A DNA stretch of 64,000 nucleotides from Methylophilaceae bacterium (GCA_013141125.1 JABFRO010000001.1:1860001-1924000), one strand, 5' to 3'; positions 28,260 through 38,307 are shown, numbered from the stretch's first letter. Program-made: numbers and translations. Notes: generated from the letters alone by a model not told the origin.

Positions 28260-30629
28260 ATGACTACACCAATAACTCCCCTATTACCTGATGAAGTCGA
28301 ACACATCGATGCCTATTGGCGCGCTTGTAATTATCTTGCCGCCGGTATGATCTATCTGCGGGATAACCCATTACTTAAAGAGCCGCTAAAACGGGAACAC
28401 ATCAAGCACCGTTTGCTCGGACACTGGGGTTCCAGCCCCGGTTTGGCATTTGCCTATATCCACATGAACCGGCTTATCAACAAATATGATTTGAACGCGA
28501 TCTTCATGGCGGGGCCGGGGCATGGCGCGCCGGGCGTATTGGGGCCGGTATATCTGGAAGGCACTTACAGCGAGGTTTACCCCAACAAGGGCGAGAATAT
28601 TGAAGGTTTGCGCCAATTCTTCAAGGAATTTTCTTTCCCCGGCGGCATAGGCAGCCATTGCACACCGGAAACGCCAGGCTCTATCCATGAAGGCGGCGAG
28701 CTGGGCTATAGCGTTTCTCATGCGTTTGGCGCAGCCTATGACAACCCGGATTTGATCGTAACCGTGGTTGTGGGCGATGGCGAATCCGAAACCGGGCCGT
28801 TGGCGACTTCCTGGCATTCCAACAAATTTCTCAACCCCATCCGTGACGGCGCGGTGTTGCCCGTGCTGCATCTCAACGGTTACAAAATCAACAACCCCAC
28901 CATATTGTCGCGTATCTCCCACGAGGAACTGGAAAATCTGTTCAAAGGTTATGGCTGGACCCCTTATTTTGTCGAGGGCAGCGACCCGGAAACCATGCAC
29001 AAAACCATGGCGGCCGCCATGGAACAGTGCGTGCTGGAAATCCGCCGCATACAGCAGGAAGCCCGCAGCAGCGGCAATCCGCTACGCCCACGCTGGCCGA
29101 TGATCGTATTGCGTTCACCCAAGGGCTGGACCGGGCCGAAAGAAGTAGACGGCAAGCGCGTGGAAGGCTTTTGGCGTGCGCATCAGGTGCCAATTGGCGA
29201 TGTAAAAACCGAGGAACATTTTGCCAAGCTGGAAGCCTGGCTGCAAAGTTATAAAACCGCCGAATTGTTTGATGAAAACGGCACGCTATTGCCTGAATTA
29301 AAAGTACTGGCTCCCAAGGGCACTCGCCGCATGAGTGCCAACCCCCATGCCAATGGCGGCTTGCTGCGCAAAGCGCTGCATATGCCAGATTGCCGGGATT
29401 ATGCTATCGCCGTGACCAAACCCGGCACCACCCTGGCCGAGAATACACGGCCACTGGGCAAATTTCTGCGCGACATCATGCGCGACAACATGCATAATTT
29501 CCGCGTGTTTGGCCCGGATGAAAACAGCTCCAACAAGCTGGACGATGTGTATGAAGTGAGCAAAAAAACCTGGCTGGCAGATTTTCTGCCAGAAGATGCG
29601 GACGGCGGCGAGCTGTCAGCGGATGGTCGCGTCATGGAAATGCTTTCCGAACACACGCTGGAAGGCTGGTTGGAAGGCTATCTGCTTACAGGCAGGCATG
29701 GCTTTTTCTCCACTTATGAAGCCTTTGTGCATGTGATAGATTCCATGTTCAACCAGCACGCCAAGTGGCTGGCCATGTCCAAAGCCGTGCCCTGGCGTGC
29801 GCCTGTTTCCTCGCTCAATCTGCTAATTACTTCCACCGTATGGCGACAGGATCATAACGGCTTTACCCATCAAGACCCGGGTTTTCTGGATCTGGTGGTC
29901 AACAAAAGCCCGGAAGTGACGCGCATCTATCTGCCGCCCGACGTAAATTGTTTGTTGTCGGTAGCTGACCATTGCCTGAAAAGCACGGATTACATCAACG
30001 TCATTGTTTGCGATAAACAAAAACATTTGCAGTTTCTGGATATGGATGCTGCCATCAAGCATTGCACCAAAGGCATAGGCATTTGGGATTGGGCAAGTAA
30101 CGATCAAGGTTTTGAACCTGATGTAGTGATGGCCAGCGCGGGCGATATTCCTACCAAGGAAGCGCTGGCAGCGGTGGTGTTATTGCGCGAGAACTTTCCG
30201 CATTTGAAAATACGTTTTATTAATGTGGTCGATTTGTACAAACTCACGCCTGTCCGAGAACATCCGCATGGTTTGACCGACCGCGATTTCGACAGCCTGT
30301 TTACGCTGGATAAACCGGTGATGTTCAACTTCCACGGCTATCCCTGGTTGATTCACCGTCTGGCGTATCGTCGCAACAACCACAAGAATTTCCATGCGCG
30401 CGGCTACAAGGAAAAAGGCAGCATCAACACGCCGCTGGAACTGGCAATCCAGAACCAGATTGACCGTTTTAGCCTGGTGATAGATGTGATAGACCGCATC
30501 CCCGAGTTGCATGTGGCCGGTGCCCACGTCAAGGAGAAAATGCTGAATTGGCAAATTGAATGCCGTAATTACGCCTATGAAAACGGTACCGATCTGCCGG
30601 AAGTGGATAACTGGGTGTGGCCGTATTAA
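28260..30629 (+). CDS. xfp: Xylulose-5-phosphate/fructose-6-phosphate phosphoketolase
   Basis: A thiamine-diphosphate enzyme of 789 residues, full length for the family, that cleaves xylulose 5-phosphate or fructose 6-phosphate with phosphate to acetyl phosphate plus glyceraldehyde 3-phosphate or erythrose 4-phosphate. Seen are GPGHGAPG, the ThDP-binding [36 protein letters not shown] and, late, [13 protein letters not shown] and [11 protein letters not shown]. It is the first gene of an operon with ackA, which turns acetyl phosphate into acetate and ATP, and with glgP. Confidence 0.96.
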   Translation: MTTPITPLLPDEVEHIDAYWRACNYLAAGMIYLRDNPLLKEPLKREHIKHRLLGHWGSSPGLAFAYIHMNRLINKYDLNAIFMAGPGHGAPGVLGPVYLEGTYSEVYPNKGENIEGLRQFFKEFSFPGGIGSHCTPETPGSIHEGGELGYSVSHAFGAAYDNPDLIVTVVVGDGESETGPLATSWHSNKFLNPIRDGAVLPVLHLNGYKINNPTILSRISHEELENLFKGYGWTPYFVEGSDPETMHKTMAAAMEQCVLEIRRIQQEARSSGNPLRPRWPMIVLRSPKGWTGPKEVDGKRVEGFWRAHQVPIGDVKTEEHFAKLEAWLQSYKTAELFDENGTLLPELKVLAPKGTRRMSANPHANGGLLRKALHMPDCRDYAIAVTKPGTTLAENTRPLGKFLRDIMRDNMHNFRVFGPDENSSNKLDDVYEVSKKTWLADFLPEDADGGELSADGRVMEMLSEHTLEGWLEGYLLTGRHGFFSTYEAFVHVIDSMFNQHAKWLAMSKAVPWRAPVSSLNLLITSTVWRQDHNGFTHQDPGFLDLVVNKSPEVTRIYLPPDVNCLLSVADHCLKSTDYINVIVCDKQKHLQFLDMDAAIKHCTKGIGIWDWASNDQGFEPDVVMASAGDIPTKEALAAVVLLRENFPHLKIRFINVVDLYKLTPVREHPHGLTDRDFDSLFTLDKPVMFNFHGYPWLIHRLAYRRNNHKNFHARGYKEKGSINTPLELAIQNQIDRFSLVIDVIDRIPELHVAGAHVKEKMLNWQIECRNYAYENGTDLPEVDNWVWPY

Positions 30630-30639
30630 CGGGCGGAGA

Positions 30640-30879
30640 ATGCATGCCACTCGAAAAAAGAAGCTATCCGCCATGAGAGAAATTTTTGAGGAAGCCTATA
30701 TCATTGCTCTGCCCTATATAGATCCCGCCCGGGGAGTTGGGGGAATCGCGTTAACTCATCACGCCTTTGTGATTCTGCGCGAAAGCTTTCCCGGATTATT
30801 AGCACAGGATTTACCTATTTTGATTCGCGCTATTGAGAGTGTGTTCAAGAACCATAGGTTCAAAGGTCATAGCATTTGA
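30640..30879 (+). CDS. Small protein of unknown function between xfp and ackA
   Basis: A 79-residue frame (68 residues if ATG 30673 is used) filling the gap between xfp and ackA; the stop overlaps the ackA TTG start. I do not recognise the family. The N-terminus is basic (HATRKKKLSAMREIFEEA) and the rest is a mix of hydrophobic stretches and helices (AYIIALPYIDPARGVGGIAL, HHAFVILRESFPGLLAQDL) with no cysteine cluster or clear membrane span. The tight packing and overlap favour a real gene. A role in regulating or binding phosphoketolase or acetate kinase would be only a guess. Confidence 0.6.
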   Translation: MHATRKKKLSAMREIFEEAYIIALPYIDPARGVGGIALTHHAFVILRESFPGLLAQDLPILIRAIESVFKNHRFKGHSI

Positions 30880-31952
30880 AAATACTTACACTCAATAGCG
30901 GCTCATCTTCGATCAAGGCCAGCCTGTTTCGCGCGGATGGTTCGCGGCGCAACTTTCGCTACGAACATTTGCGTGAGCACTCTGCGCATAGTCATCAATC
31001 CGCTTTCGACCAACTGTTGCAGGAGCTGTCCGGCGAGAGGCCTGACATCATCGGCCATCGTTTTGTGCATGGCGGTGAGATGGTAGAGGCTGCCAGATTG
31101 GTGGATACAGCAGAACGCTCACGACTGCAAAGCATCGTACATTTGGCTCCTCTGCATCTGCCTGGCAATTTGCTGGGGCTGGATTTATGCAAACAACATT
31201 TCGATGTGCCACAAATTGCCTGCTTTGATACTGCATTCCACGCCACGCTGCCGGAACTGGCGCGACGCTTGCCGATCCCGCAGACGCTGGGCTTGCGCCG
31301 TTTCGGCTTTCACGGCATCAATTACGCCTATGTGGCATCGCGGCTCCCGGCTTTGCTTGGCGATGTGGCTTACGGCAAGATTATTGTGGCGCATCTGGGT
31401 AGCGGTGCCAGCTTGTGCCTGCTGGAAAATCTGCAATCGGTGGATACCAGCATGGGCTATACCCCGGCTGGCGGAATCACTATGGGTACACGCAGTGGCG
31501 ATCTCGATCCCGGCGTAATGCTGGAATTGGCCAAACGTTATGATGCCATCCAACTAAGCGACCTGGTATTCCACAAAATGGGCTTGTTGGCGCTATCAGA
31601 TGGCGAAAGCAGCGACATGAGCCAACTGCTGGCCAGCTCCAGTGTGCAGGCCAAATTTGCCATCGACTATTTCTGTCGCCAGGTACGCGCCGCTATCGGC
31701 AGCTTCGCCGCCAAAGTCGGTGGCCTGGATGCGCTGGTATTCACCGGCGGCATAGGTGAACATGCAGCCAGCTTGCGCGCAGAGATTTGTCACCCACTGA
31801 ATTTTATGGGATTTGCATTAAATACAGAGGTCAATACGCTTGGCGCAATCAATATCGCAAGCTCCACTTCCAAGCCGATATTAGTTATCCCAGCAGATGA
31901 AGAGGCGATGATCCAAAGCCTCTGCTTAATTTTTTTAAAGGAGTATTCATGA
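30876..31952 (+). CDS. ackA: Acetate kinase (short form)
   Basis: A 358-residue ASKHA-fold kinase, about 40 residues shorter than the E. coli enzyme. It converts acetyl phosphate and ADP to acetate and ATP. Active-site motifs are complete: NSGSSSIK, GHRFVHGGE, FDTAFHATLP, HLGSGASL, MGTRSGDLDPG and FTGGIGEHAA. The start is TTG, overlapping the preceding small gene, and the end overlaps the glgP start (ATGA). The operon context with phosphoketolase supports a role in substrate-level phosphorylation. Confidence 0.92.
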   Translation: MKILTLNSGSSSIKASLFRADGSRRNFRYEHLREHSAHSHQSAFDQLLQELSGERPDIIGHRFVHGGEMVEAARLVDTAERSRLQSIVHLAPLHLPGNLLGLDLCKQHFDVPQIACFDTAFHATLPELARRLPIPQTLGLRRFGFHGINYAYVASRLPALLGDVAYGKIIVAHLGSGASLCLLENLQSVDTSMGYTPAGGITMGTRSGDLDPGVMLELAKRYDAIQLSDLVFHKMGLLALSDGESSDMSQLLASSSVQAKFAIDYFCRQVRAAIGSFAAKVGGLDALVFTGGIGEHAASLRAEICHPLNFMGFALNTEVNTLGAINIASSTSKPILVIPADEEAMIQSLCLIFLKEYS

Positions 31953-34447
31953 ACGTCAAGCCTTTCATCGTCAGTAAAACCCCCGCCGGATTTGCCGACA
32001 TGCCTCCGCTAAGCATGGATGGCAAGAGCGTCATTGATGATTTCCGCCGCTATTTCACCCGCACTTTGGGACGTAATGAGTTGAACCAGGCGGCCTACCA
32101 CGTATACACCGCCTTTAGCATGGCTTGGAGGGATCGTCTGGTCGAGCGCTGGAAGCATACACAAGCAGCCTATGATCAGCTGGATACCAAACGTACTTAC
32201 TATCTGTCACTGGAGTTTCTCATGGGGCGCACGCTGAGCAATGCCATGCTAAATCTGGATATGGATAGCACAGCTGCAGAAGCATTGAAGAAAATTGGCC
32301 TGATACTGGAAGAAATTATCGATCAGGAGTATGACGCGGGCTTGGGTAACGGCGGGCTTGGTCGATTGGCGGCCTGTTTTCTTGACAGCTGTGCCACCTT
32401 GCAACTTCCTGTAATGGGTTATGGCATACGCTATGAATATGGGATGTTTCGCCAGAAAATTGAAGACGGCTATCAATTGGAAGAACCGGATCATTGGCTG
32501 CGCAATGGCAATCCCTGGGAAATAGAACGCCAGGAGTTAGCGATTCGCATCAAGTTTGGCGGCCATAGTGAGTTCCATTTTGACGAACACGGACACAAGC
32601 GCATGAGCTGGTATAGCGCTCACGATGTGCTCGCCGTGCCATATGATGTATTGATTCCCGGCTATCGCAATGGCACGGTCAACACCTTGCGTCTGTGGAA
32701 ATCCGCCGCTACCGATGAGTTTGATCTGAATGAATTCAATGCCGGTAGCTATGCCGAAGCCGTGGCCTCAAAAAATGCCGCTGAACACATTACCATGGTG
32801 CTTTACCCCAATGATGCCAGCGAAAACGGCAAGGAGCTGCGCCTGCGTCAACAATATTTTCTTGCATCCGCCAGTTTGCAGGATGTGCTGCGCGATTGGG
32901 TAAATAAGCACGGACACGACTTTAGCCAATTTGTCGACAAAAACGGCTTTCAACTGAATGACACCCATCCCACCTGTGCCGTGCCTGAACTGATGCGCCT
33001 GCTGATGGATGAGCACGGCATGAATTGGGATGCGGCCTGGAAAATCACCTCTCAAACCCTGGCATATACCAACCACACGCTGTTGCCGGAGGCGCTGGAA
33101 CGCTGGCCGGTGAACATGTTCCGGCGCTTGTTGCCGCGTATTTTCGACATTGTTTGTGAAATCAACGCACGTTTTCTGGTCGAGATTTCCTTACGTTGGC
33201 CGGGCGATGTTGAACGCATGCAGCGCATGTCCATCATTGAAGAAGGCAACGAAAAGCAGATCCGCATGGCTTATCTGGCCATCGTTGCCTGCACTTCGGT
33301 CAACGGTGTCGCCGCCTTGCATTCGCAATTGCTGCAAGAGGATTTATTCCGCGATTTTTATGAGATGTGGCCGGAAAAATTCAACAACAAAACCAATGGT
33401 GTCACCCCGCGTCGCTGGATTGCCTCCAGCAACCCGGCCATGAGCCAACTCATTAACCAGACGATAGGCACCGACTGGATCACCGATCTGCTGCAACTAC
33501 GCCAGCTGATGCCTTATGCTGAAGATAAAAGTTTTCGCGCCCAATGGCGTACCGTAAAACGGGATAACAAAGTCCGTCTGGCCAAGCTGGTGCAGCGCGA
33601 TTGCGGCGTGACCTTTAACCCGGATGCCCTATTTGATGTGCAGGTTAAGCGCATACACGAATACAAACGCCAGTTGTTGAATGTGCTGCATGTGATTCAT
33701 CTCTACGACAGAATCAAACGTGGCGATACCGCAAACATGGTTTCGCGCTGCGTGCTGATAGGTGGCAAAGCCGCACCCGGCTATATGATGGCCAAGCGCA
33801 TTATCAAACTAATCAATGCTGTGGCCACTGTCGTTAATGAAGATCACGACACCTCTGAGCTGCTGCGCCTGGCTTTTCTACCGGATTACCGCGTTACGGC
33901 CATGGAAATCATCTGTCCGGGAGCCGATTTATCCGAACAGATTTCCACCGCAGGCAAGGAAGCCTCCGGCACCGGCAATATGAAATTCATGATGAACGGA
34001 GCCTTGACCATAGGCACGCTAGATGGTGCCAATATTGAAATTCGTGAGGAAGTGGGTGCCGAAAATTTCTTCATGTTCGGTCTGGATACGGCAGAAGTGG
34101 CCGCCACACGTGCACACTATGACCCGGCGGCCATTATTGATGCCGACCCGGACTTGAAACGCGTCATGCACCTATTGCAATGCAAGCATTTCAATCTGTT
34201 TGAACCAGGGATTTTTGAGCCAATTATTGATGCCATCTACAATCCGCACGACCCATGGTTGACGGCAGCGGATTTCCGTAGCTTTGTTGAAGCCCAGCAA
34301 TGCGTGGCAAACGCCTATCGCGATCAGGAGCATTGGTCACGCATGAGCATACTCAATACCGCCGCCAGCGGCAAATTTTCCAGCGACCGCACTATTCTGG
34401 ATTACAACCGCGACATTTGGAAAATGCCGAAAGTTTCGGCGGTGTAG
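31949..34447 (+). CDS. glgP: Glycogen/starch phosphorylase
   Basis: An 832-residue PLP-dependent phosphorylase that releases glucose 1-phosphate from glycogen. Seen are LSLEFLMGRTLSNAMLNL, GNGGLGRLAACFLDSCATL, QLNDTHPTCAVPELMRLL, VQVKRIHEYKRQLLN and the PLP-lysine motif ASGTGNMKFMMNGALTIGTL, followed by DGANIEI. A strong AAAGGAG ribosome site lies within the end of ackA. In this operon it would feed hexose phosphate to the phosphoketolase route. It converges with the U32 gene seven bases away, with no hairpin between. Confidence 0.95.
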   Translation: MNVKPFIVSKTPAGFADMPPLSMDGKSVIDDFRRYFTRTLGRNELNQAAYHVYTAFSMAWRDRLVERWKHTQAAYDQLDTKRTYYLSLEFLMGRTLSNAMLNLDMDSTAAEALKKIGLILEEIIDQEYDAGLGNGGLGRLAACFLDSCATLQLPVMGYGIRYEYGMFRQKIEDGYQLEEPDHWLRNGNPWEIERQELAIRIKFGGHSEFHFDEHGHKRMSWYSAHDVLAVPYDVLIPGYRNGTVNTLRLWKSAATDEFDLNEFNAGSYAEAVASKNAAEHITMVLYPNDASENGKELRLRQQYFLASASLQDVLRDWVNKHGHDFSQFVDKNGFQLNDTHPTCAVPELMRLLMDEHGMNWDAAWKITSQTLAYTNHTLLPEALERWPVNMFRRLLPRIFDIVCEINARFLVEISLRWPGDVERMQRMSIIEEGNEKQIRMAYLAIVACTSVNGVAALHSQLLQEDLFRDFYEMWPEKFNNKTNGVTPRRWIASSNPAMSQLINQTIGTDWITDLLQLRQLMPYAEDKSFRAQWRTVKRDNKVRLAKLVQRDCGVTFNPDALFDVQVKRIHEYKRQLLNVLHVIHLYDRIKRGDTANMVSRCVLIGGKAAPGYMMAKRIIKLINAVATVVNEDHDTSELLRLAFLPDYRVTAMEIICPGADLSEQISTAGKEASGTGNMKFMMNGALTIGTLDGANIEIREEVGAENFFMFGLDTAEVAATRAHYDPAAIIDADPDLKRVMHLLQCKHFNLFEPGIFEPIIDAIYNPHDPWLTAADFRSFVEAQQCVANAYRDQEHWSRMSILNTAASGKFSSDRTILDYNRDIWKMPKVSAV

Positions 34448-34454
34448 GTTTAGC

Positions 34455-35834
34455 TCAATAATAACGCGCCACCATTGCATTTTCGAGCAAATTGCCATTC
34501 TGATGGGCGGCTATCGGCAAACGAATATGAATGCCACTGCCAGCGGCTTCGGTAATGCTTTCACCTTTTTTATTGAGCATGATTTCCACCACCACCTCCT
34601 GATTGCCGGCGGGGTGAATAATCTGCAAGCGGTCGCCGATTTCAAACCGGTTTTTCACGGCTATATCCGCCAGACCCGACTCGGCGTTATAAGCAGTAAT
34701 ATCGCCAACATAAATACTGCGGTTGGATTTGGAATGGCCTTGCAGGTAGTTTTGATGCTCGGCGGTGTGATGGCGTTGATAAAAGCCATCGGTATAACCG
34801 CGATTGGCGAGGTTTTCCAGTTCGCCCAACAAGCGTAAATCAAATGGCCGACCAGCCACCGCATCATCGACCGCTTGCCGATAAGCCTGAGCGGTACGCG
34901 CCACGTAATAGCGCGATTTGGTGCGGCCTTCGATTTTGAGCGAATCTATGCCCATTTTGGTCAGGCGCTCCACATGCTCAATGGCACGTAAATCCTTGCT
35001 GTTCATGATGTAGGTGCCATGCTCATCTTCCATGATGGGCAACAGCTCGCCGGGACGGCCTTCTTCTTCTATGAGAAAAACTTTGTCCGCTTCAGGATGG
35101 CGCGGCATACTGCCACAGCTCGACAAGTTCGATTTGCCCATTTCTGCCTTGAAATCAAAATCAGCCAGACGGATCACACCGGCGGCATCTTCCTTGGCAT
35201 CATGCACTTTGTAATCCCAACGACAGGAGTTGGTACAAGTGCCCTGGTTAGGATCACGATGATTGAAATAGCCGGAAAGCAGGCAGCGGCCGGAATAGGC
35301 AATGCACAGCGCGCCGTGAATGAACACTTCCAGCTCTATATCCGGGCATAGCTGGCGGATTTCCTCAATTTCTTCCATGGATAGCTCGCGCGATAAAATA
35401 ACGCGCTTCAAGCCCAGCGCTTGCCAGAATTTCACCGTGGCGTAATTGACGGTATTGGCTTGCACCGATAAATGCACCGGCATTTCCGGCCATTTCTCGC
35501 GCACCATCATAATCAAACCGGGGTCGGACATAATCAGCGCATCCGGGTTCAGCGCGATAACCGGTGCCATATCTGCCATATAAGTTTTGACCTTGGCGTT
35601 GTGCGGGGAGATGTTGCTCGCGACAAAAAACTTTTTGCCGCGCTGGTGCGCTTCGGCGATGCCTTCCGCCAATTGCGCCATACCAAAGTCGTTATTGCGC
35701 GCGCGCAAGCTGTAGCGCGGCTGCCCGGCATAGACTGCATCGGCACCATAATCAAATGCGGTGCGCATACGATCGAGATCACCGGCGGGGGCTAACAGCT
35801 CTGGAGTTTTCAATGTCATATTTGCTCTATTCAT
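34455..35834 (-). CDS. trhP: U32 family protein, TrhP/YegQ-type tRNA hydroxylation protein
   Basis: A 459-residue protein of the family long called peptidase U32. It has PELLAPAGDLDRMRTAFDYG, GADAVYAGQPRYSLRARNNDF and the cysteine-bearing region ALCIAYSGRCLLSGYFNHRD with GTCTNSCRW. The TrhP (YegQ) branch takes part in forming 5-hydroxyuridine at the wobble position of tRNA, using prephenate as cofactor source; protease activity is not expected. ATG 35819, five codons in, is an equally plausible start. Confidence 0.88.
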   Translation of the reverse strand: MNRANMTLKTPELLAPAGDLDRMRTAFDYGADAVYAGQPRYSLRARNNDFGMAQLAEGIAEAHQRGKKFFVASNISPHNAKVKTYMADMAPVIALNPDALIMSDPGLIMMVREKWPEMPVHLSVQANTVNYATVKFWQALGLKRVILSRELSMEEIEEIRQLCPDIELEVFIHGALCIAYSGRCLLSGYFNHRDPNQGTCTNSCRWDYKVHDAKEDAAGVIRLADFDFKAEMGKSNLSSCGSMPRHPEADKVFLIEEEGRPGELLPIMEDEHGTYIMNSKDLRAIEHVERLTKMGIDSLKIEGRTKSRYYVARTAQAYRQAVDDAVAGRPFDLRLLGELENLANRGYTDGFYQRHHTAEHQNYLQGHSKSNRSIYVGDITAYNAESGLADIAVKNRFEIGDRLQIIHPAGNQEVVVEIMLNKKGESITEAAGSGIHIRLPIAAHQNGNLLENAMVARYY

Positions 35835-35841
35835 TAATTAT

Positions 35842-36261
35842 TTATTCGCCAATTATTTTCACCAATACGCGCTTCTTGCGTCTGCCATCAAATTCACCAT
35901 AAAAGATCTGCTCCCACGGACCAAAATCCAGTCGTCCCTCGGTAATCGCAACCACCACTTCACGCCCCATAATCTGGCGTTTCATATGCGCATCGGCATT
36001 GTCTTCACCCGTATCATTATGACGATAACCGCTCACCGGCTCATGTGGCGCAAGCTTTTCCAGCCATACACCATAGTCATGATGCAAACCGGATTCGTTA
36101 TCGTTAATAAAAACACTGGCGGTAATGTGCATGGCATTCACCAGCACAAAACCCTCACGAATACCGCTTTCACGCAGACATTCCTGAATCAGCGGCGTGA
36201 TGTGGATAAAGGCCACGCGGGTGGGCGGGTTGAACCAGAGTTCCTTACGATAGCTTTTCAT
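35842..36261 (-). CDS. YjbQ/UPF0047 family protein
   Basis: A 139-residue protein of the YjbQ family, sometimes called secondary thiamine-phosphate synthase for weak side activity. Seen are [20 protein letters not shown], the histidine-rich [19 protein letters not shown] and [28 protein letters not shown], all diagnostic. The histidines and acidic residues probably bind a metal ion. The physiological role is unsettled. It lies 15 bases after ubiA and just before trhP on the same strand. Confidence 0.9.
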   Translation of the reverse strand: MKSYRKELWFNPPTRVAFIHITPLIQECLRESGIREGFVLVNAMHITASVFINDNESGLHHDYGVWLEKLAPHEPVSGYRHNDTGEDNADAHMKRQIMGREVVVAITEGRLDFGPWEQIFYGEFDGRRKKRVLVKIIGE

Positions 36262-36276
36262 CGGGATTCCTTAAAA

Positions 36277-37167
36277 TCAGTAGGTTGCAGGATATATTAT
36301 AAAATTTAAAACTAGGCCGGCAAAGATCACGGCACCTATCCAGGTATTGTGCAAAAACGCCTGAAAACAGCGCTGGCGGTCACGTAAACGAATCAGGGTG
36401 TAATGATAGAAGGCAATGCCTGCCGCTATCAACAAGGCTAAATAATAGGGGCTGTGCAGATGTAAGCTCCAGCCAACACAGGCTAACAGGCTCAACATGG
36501 CGACATAGCAAAACATGATGGCGATCACATCAAATCGTCCGAAAAACAGCGCGGATGAATGTATGCCCAACTTCACATCATCCTCTCTATCCACCATGGC
36601 ATAGGCCGTATCATAAGCCAGAGACCAGAAAATGTTAGCGCCTAAAATAAGCCATGCCACAGTGGGAACTGTGCCCGTAATTGCCGCAAAAGCCATGGGA
36701 ACGCCAAAACCAAAAGCAATGCCGAGATAGGCCTGCGGGATGGCGAAAAAACGTTTGGTGAACGGGTAGCTCGCCGCTAGAAAAAAAGCCGTTAACGCCA
36801 ACAATATGGTGAGCTTGTTCAGCGCCAGCACCAAACCAAATGCCGCTAAACTTAACAATCCGGCCAGTGCAAGCGCTTCTTTTACGCTGACTTCACCCGT
36901 CACCAAAGGCCGATACTGGGTGCGTTCCACGTAACCATCCAGCTTTCTATCAGCCAAATCATTCATGACACAACCTGCAGAGCGCATCAACACTGTACCC
37001 AGCACAAATATCCAGACAACGCGCCAATCTGGTCGCCCTGCACTTGCCAACCATAAAGCCCACAGCGTGGGCCACAGCAATAGCAGTATGCCAATCGGCT
37101 TATCCAAACGCATCAAGCGCTCATAAGCGTCAATTTTTTTAAGCCAGTTTTTACGTTCCATCATCAT
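36277..37167 (-). CDS. ubiA: 4-hydroxybenzoate polyprenyltransferase UbiA
   Basis: An integral membrane prenyltransferase of 296 residues that joins the polyprenyl tail to 4-hydroxybenzoate in ubiquinone synthesis. The two aspartate-rich motifs are NDLADRKLDGYVERTQYRP and DREDDVKLGIHSS, and about eight membrane segments are visible. Three consecutive ATG codons overlap the ubiC stop, so the exact start may vary by two codons. The ubiC-ubiA order is the common one. Confidence 0.96.
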   Translation of the reverse strand: MMMERKNWLKKIDAYERLMRLDKPIGILLLLWPTLWALWLASAGRPDWRVVWIFVLGTVLMRSAGCVMNDLADRKLDGYVERTQYRPLVTGEVSVKEALALAGLLSLAAFGLVLALNKLTILLALTAFFLAASYPFTKRFFAIPQAYLGIAFGFGVPMAFAAITGTVPTVAWLILGANIFWSLAYDTAYAMVDREDDVKLGIHSSALFFGRFDVIAIMFCYVAMLSLLACVGWSLHLHSPYYLALLIAAGIAFYHYTLIRLRDRQRCFQAFLHNTWIGAVIFAGLVLNFIIYPATY

Positions 37168-37712
37168 AAACCAAGCACCTGCGGCAAAAATACTTCCGTG
37201 ACCATAATACTAGCGCCTTTCAGGCTGAAGATGGAACGTCTTGCCCACAAGTCGGGCTTTTGCGCACCGAGACCTGCCATCGCACGCTTATAAAGTGCAT
37301 GATGTCTGGGAAGCTTTTTAAATTCCAGCGGTGAGCGCCGTACATTAAAATCAGCAAACAAGGCACCACCCAAAGGCTTATTGCCCAAACGCCCCAGATC
37401 ACGCCATTTACCGCGCAAGCTTTTATAAGGCAAAACGCTGTGCGCGAACACAACGGGTACGCCAGCACAACATAATTGCACCTCGCGGATTAATGCTTGC
37501 TGCTGCGGCCTCATGCCCAACAAGAACGCCTCATCCAGTGCAGGCCGACCATTCCCATGGCGTATCTTTTTAACTGAAAATTGACCACTGGCGGATTGCA
37601 GACGCTGCGTTAAAGAGCCATTATTGATTAGCCATGGACAAAAACTCTTGCTGGCGATTGGTGTTTTTAACCAATGCGAACGTGGCGCTGATAAACGCTT
37701 AAAAACTTGCAC
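37164..37712 (-). CDS. ubiC: Chorismate lyase UbiC
   Basis: A 182-residue protein that converts chorismate to 4-hydroxybenzoate and pyruvate. Supporting stretches are REVQLCCAGVPVVFAHSVLP, LRGKWRDLGRLGNKPLG and ALYKRAMAGLGAQKPDLWARRSIF, which carry the conserved arginine, lysine and glutamate residues of the product pocket. It overlaps ubiA directly downstream, making the ubiquinone entry pair. Confidence 0.93.
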   Translation of the reverse strand: MQVFKRLSAPRSHWLKTPIASKSFCPWLINNGSLTQRLQSASGQFSVKKIRHGNGRPALDEAFLLGMRPQQQALIREVQLCCAGVPVVFAHSVLPYKSLRGKWRDLGRLGNKPLGGALFADFNVRRSPLEFKKLPRHHALYKRAMAGLGAQKPDLWARRSIFSLKGASIMVTEVFLPQVLGL

Positions 37713-37789
37713 GTCTGGAATAAAGGAATGGTAACAAGAGGTCTCTATCGAGGATTACGCGACTACAAAAAAAGCTATCAAATTTCTGA

Positions 37790-38194
37790 CTAACGCTCAA
37801 GCACACGTACCTGCGTCACAAAATAACTGGTTTCCCCAAAGCAATCAGTAGGAATACCGCGATGCTCTTCATAGCTTAAGGCAATGCGTTTGCCCAACAG
37901 CGCATTCATCTGCCCGGCCACCGCCTCATCACGCACGGTAAAATTCCATAACAAGGGCGCAACACCGGGCACCGTAGTCATCGCCAACTCACCCTCATAA
38001 GATTTGCACAACCAACCCTTGCGTGAGAACTTCTGCAAATAACCCGCCCGCTCGCCATCCGAATAAGACCAGCTCAACACCAAGGTCAGATAAGCTGAAA
38101 ATCCCAGCAAAAACACCACAATTAAACCTATAGACCATTTAAGAAAACTGCGCTTATAGGTGCTGTAGTCGGATACTGAGTTGGGTATTGTCAT
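37790..38194 (-). CDS. Small membrane-anchored protein of unknown function
   Basis: A 134-residue protein from ATG 38194 (150 residues if the upstream start at 38242 is used). One N-terminal transmembrane segment (SIGLIVVFLLGFSAYLTLVL) is followed by a periplasmic domain with SDGERAGYLQKFSRKGWLCKSYEGELAM, VAPLLWNFTVRDEAV and RIALSYEEHRGIPTDCFGETSYFVTQV. Two cysteines are present. I recall this as a conserved family in Betaproteobacteria that is often mislabelled as 6-phosphogluconate dehydrogenase; no such domain is present here. Function unknown. Confidence 0.8.
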   Translation of the reverse strand: MTIPNSVSDYSTYKRSFLKWSIGLIVVFLLGFSAYLTLVLSWSYSDGERAGYLQKFSRKGWLCKSYEGELAMTTVPGVAPLLWNFTVRDEAVAGQMNALLGKRIALSYEEHRGIPTDCFGETSYFVTQVRVLER

Positions 38195-38277
38195 AGAGAT
38201 AACTGCCGGTAAATTGCACGACCTAATTCTAACGGAAAACAAGAAGGCTGCTTTGTCATTTGTGTCGAGAAAGAATG

Positions 38278-38307
38278 AACGAAGCAGGGGGAATTCGCTG
38301 CCTCGTT
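38278..38307 (-). terminator. Possible hairpin terminator downstream of the TPR gene
   Basis: A ten-base stem with one mismatch (38278-38287 with 38298-38307, arms AACGAAGCAG and CTGCCTCGTT on the plus strand) and a ten-base loop, about 52 bases past the TPR gene stop on the minus strand. The following T content is weak, so termination is uncertain. Confidence 0.4.
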
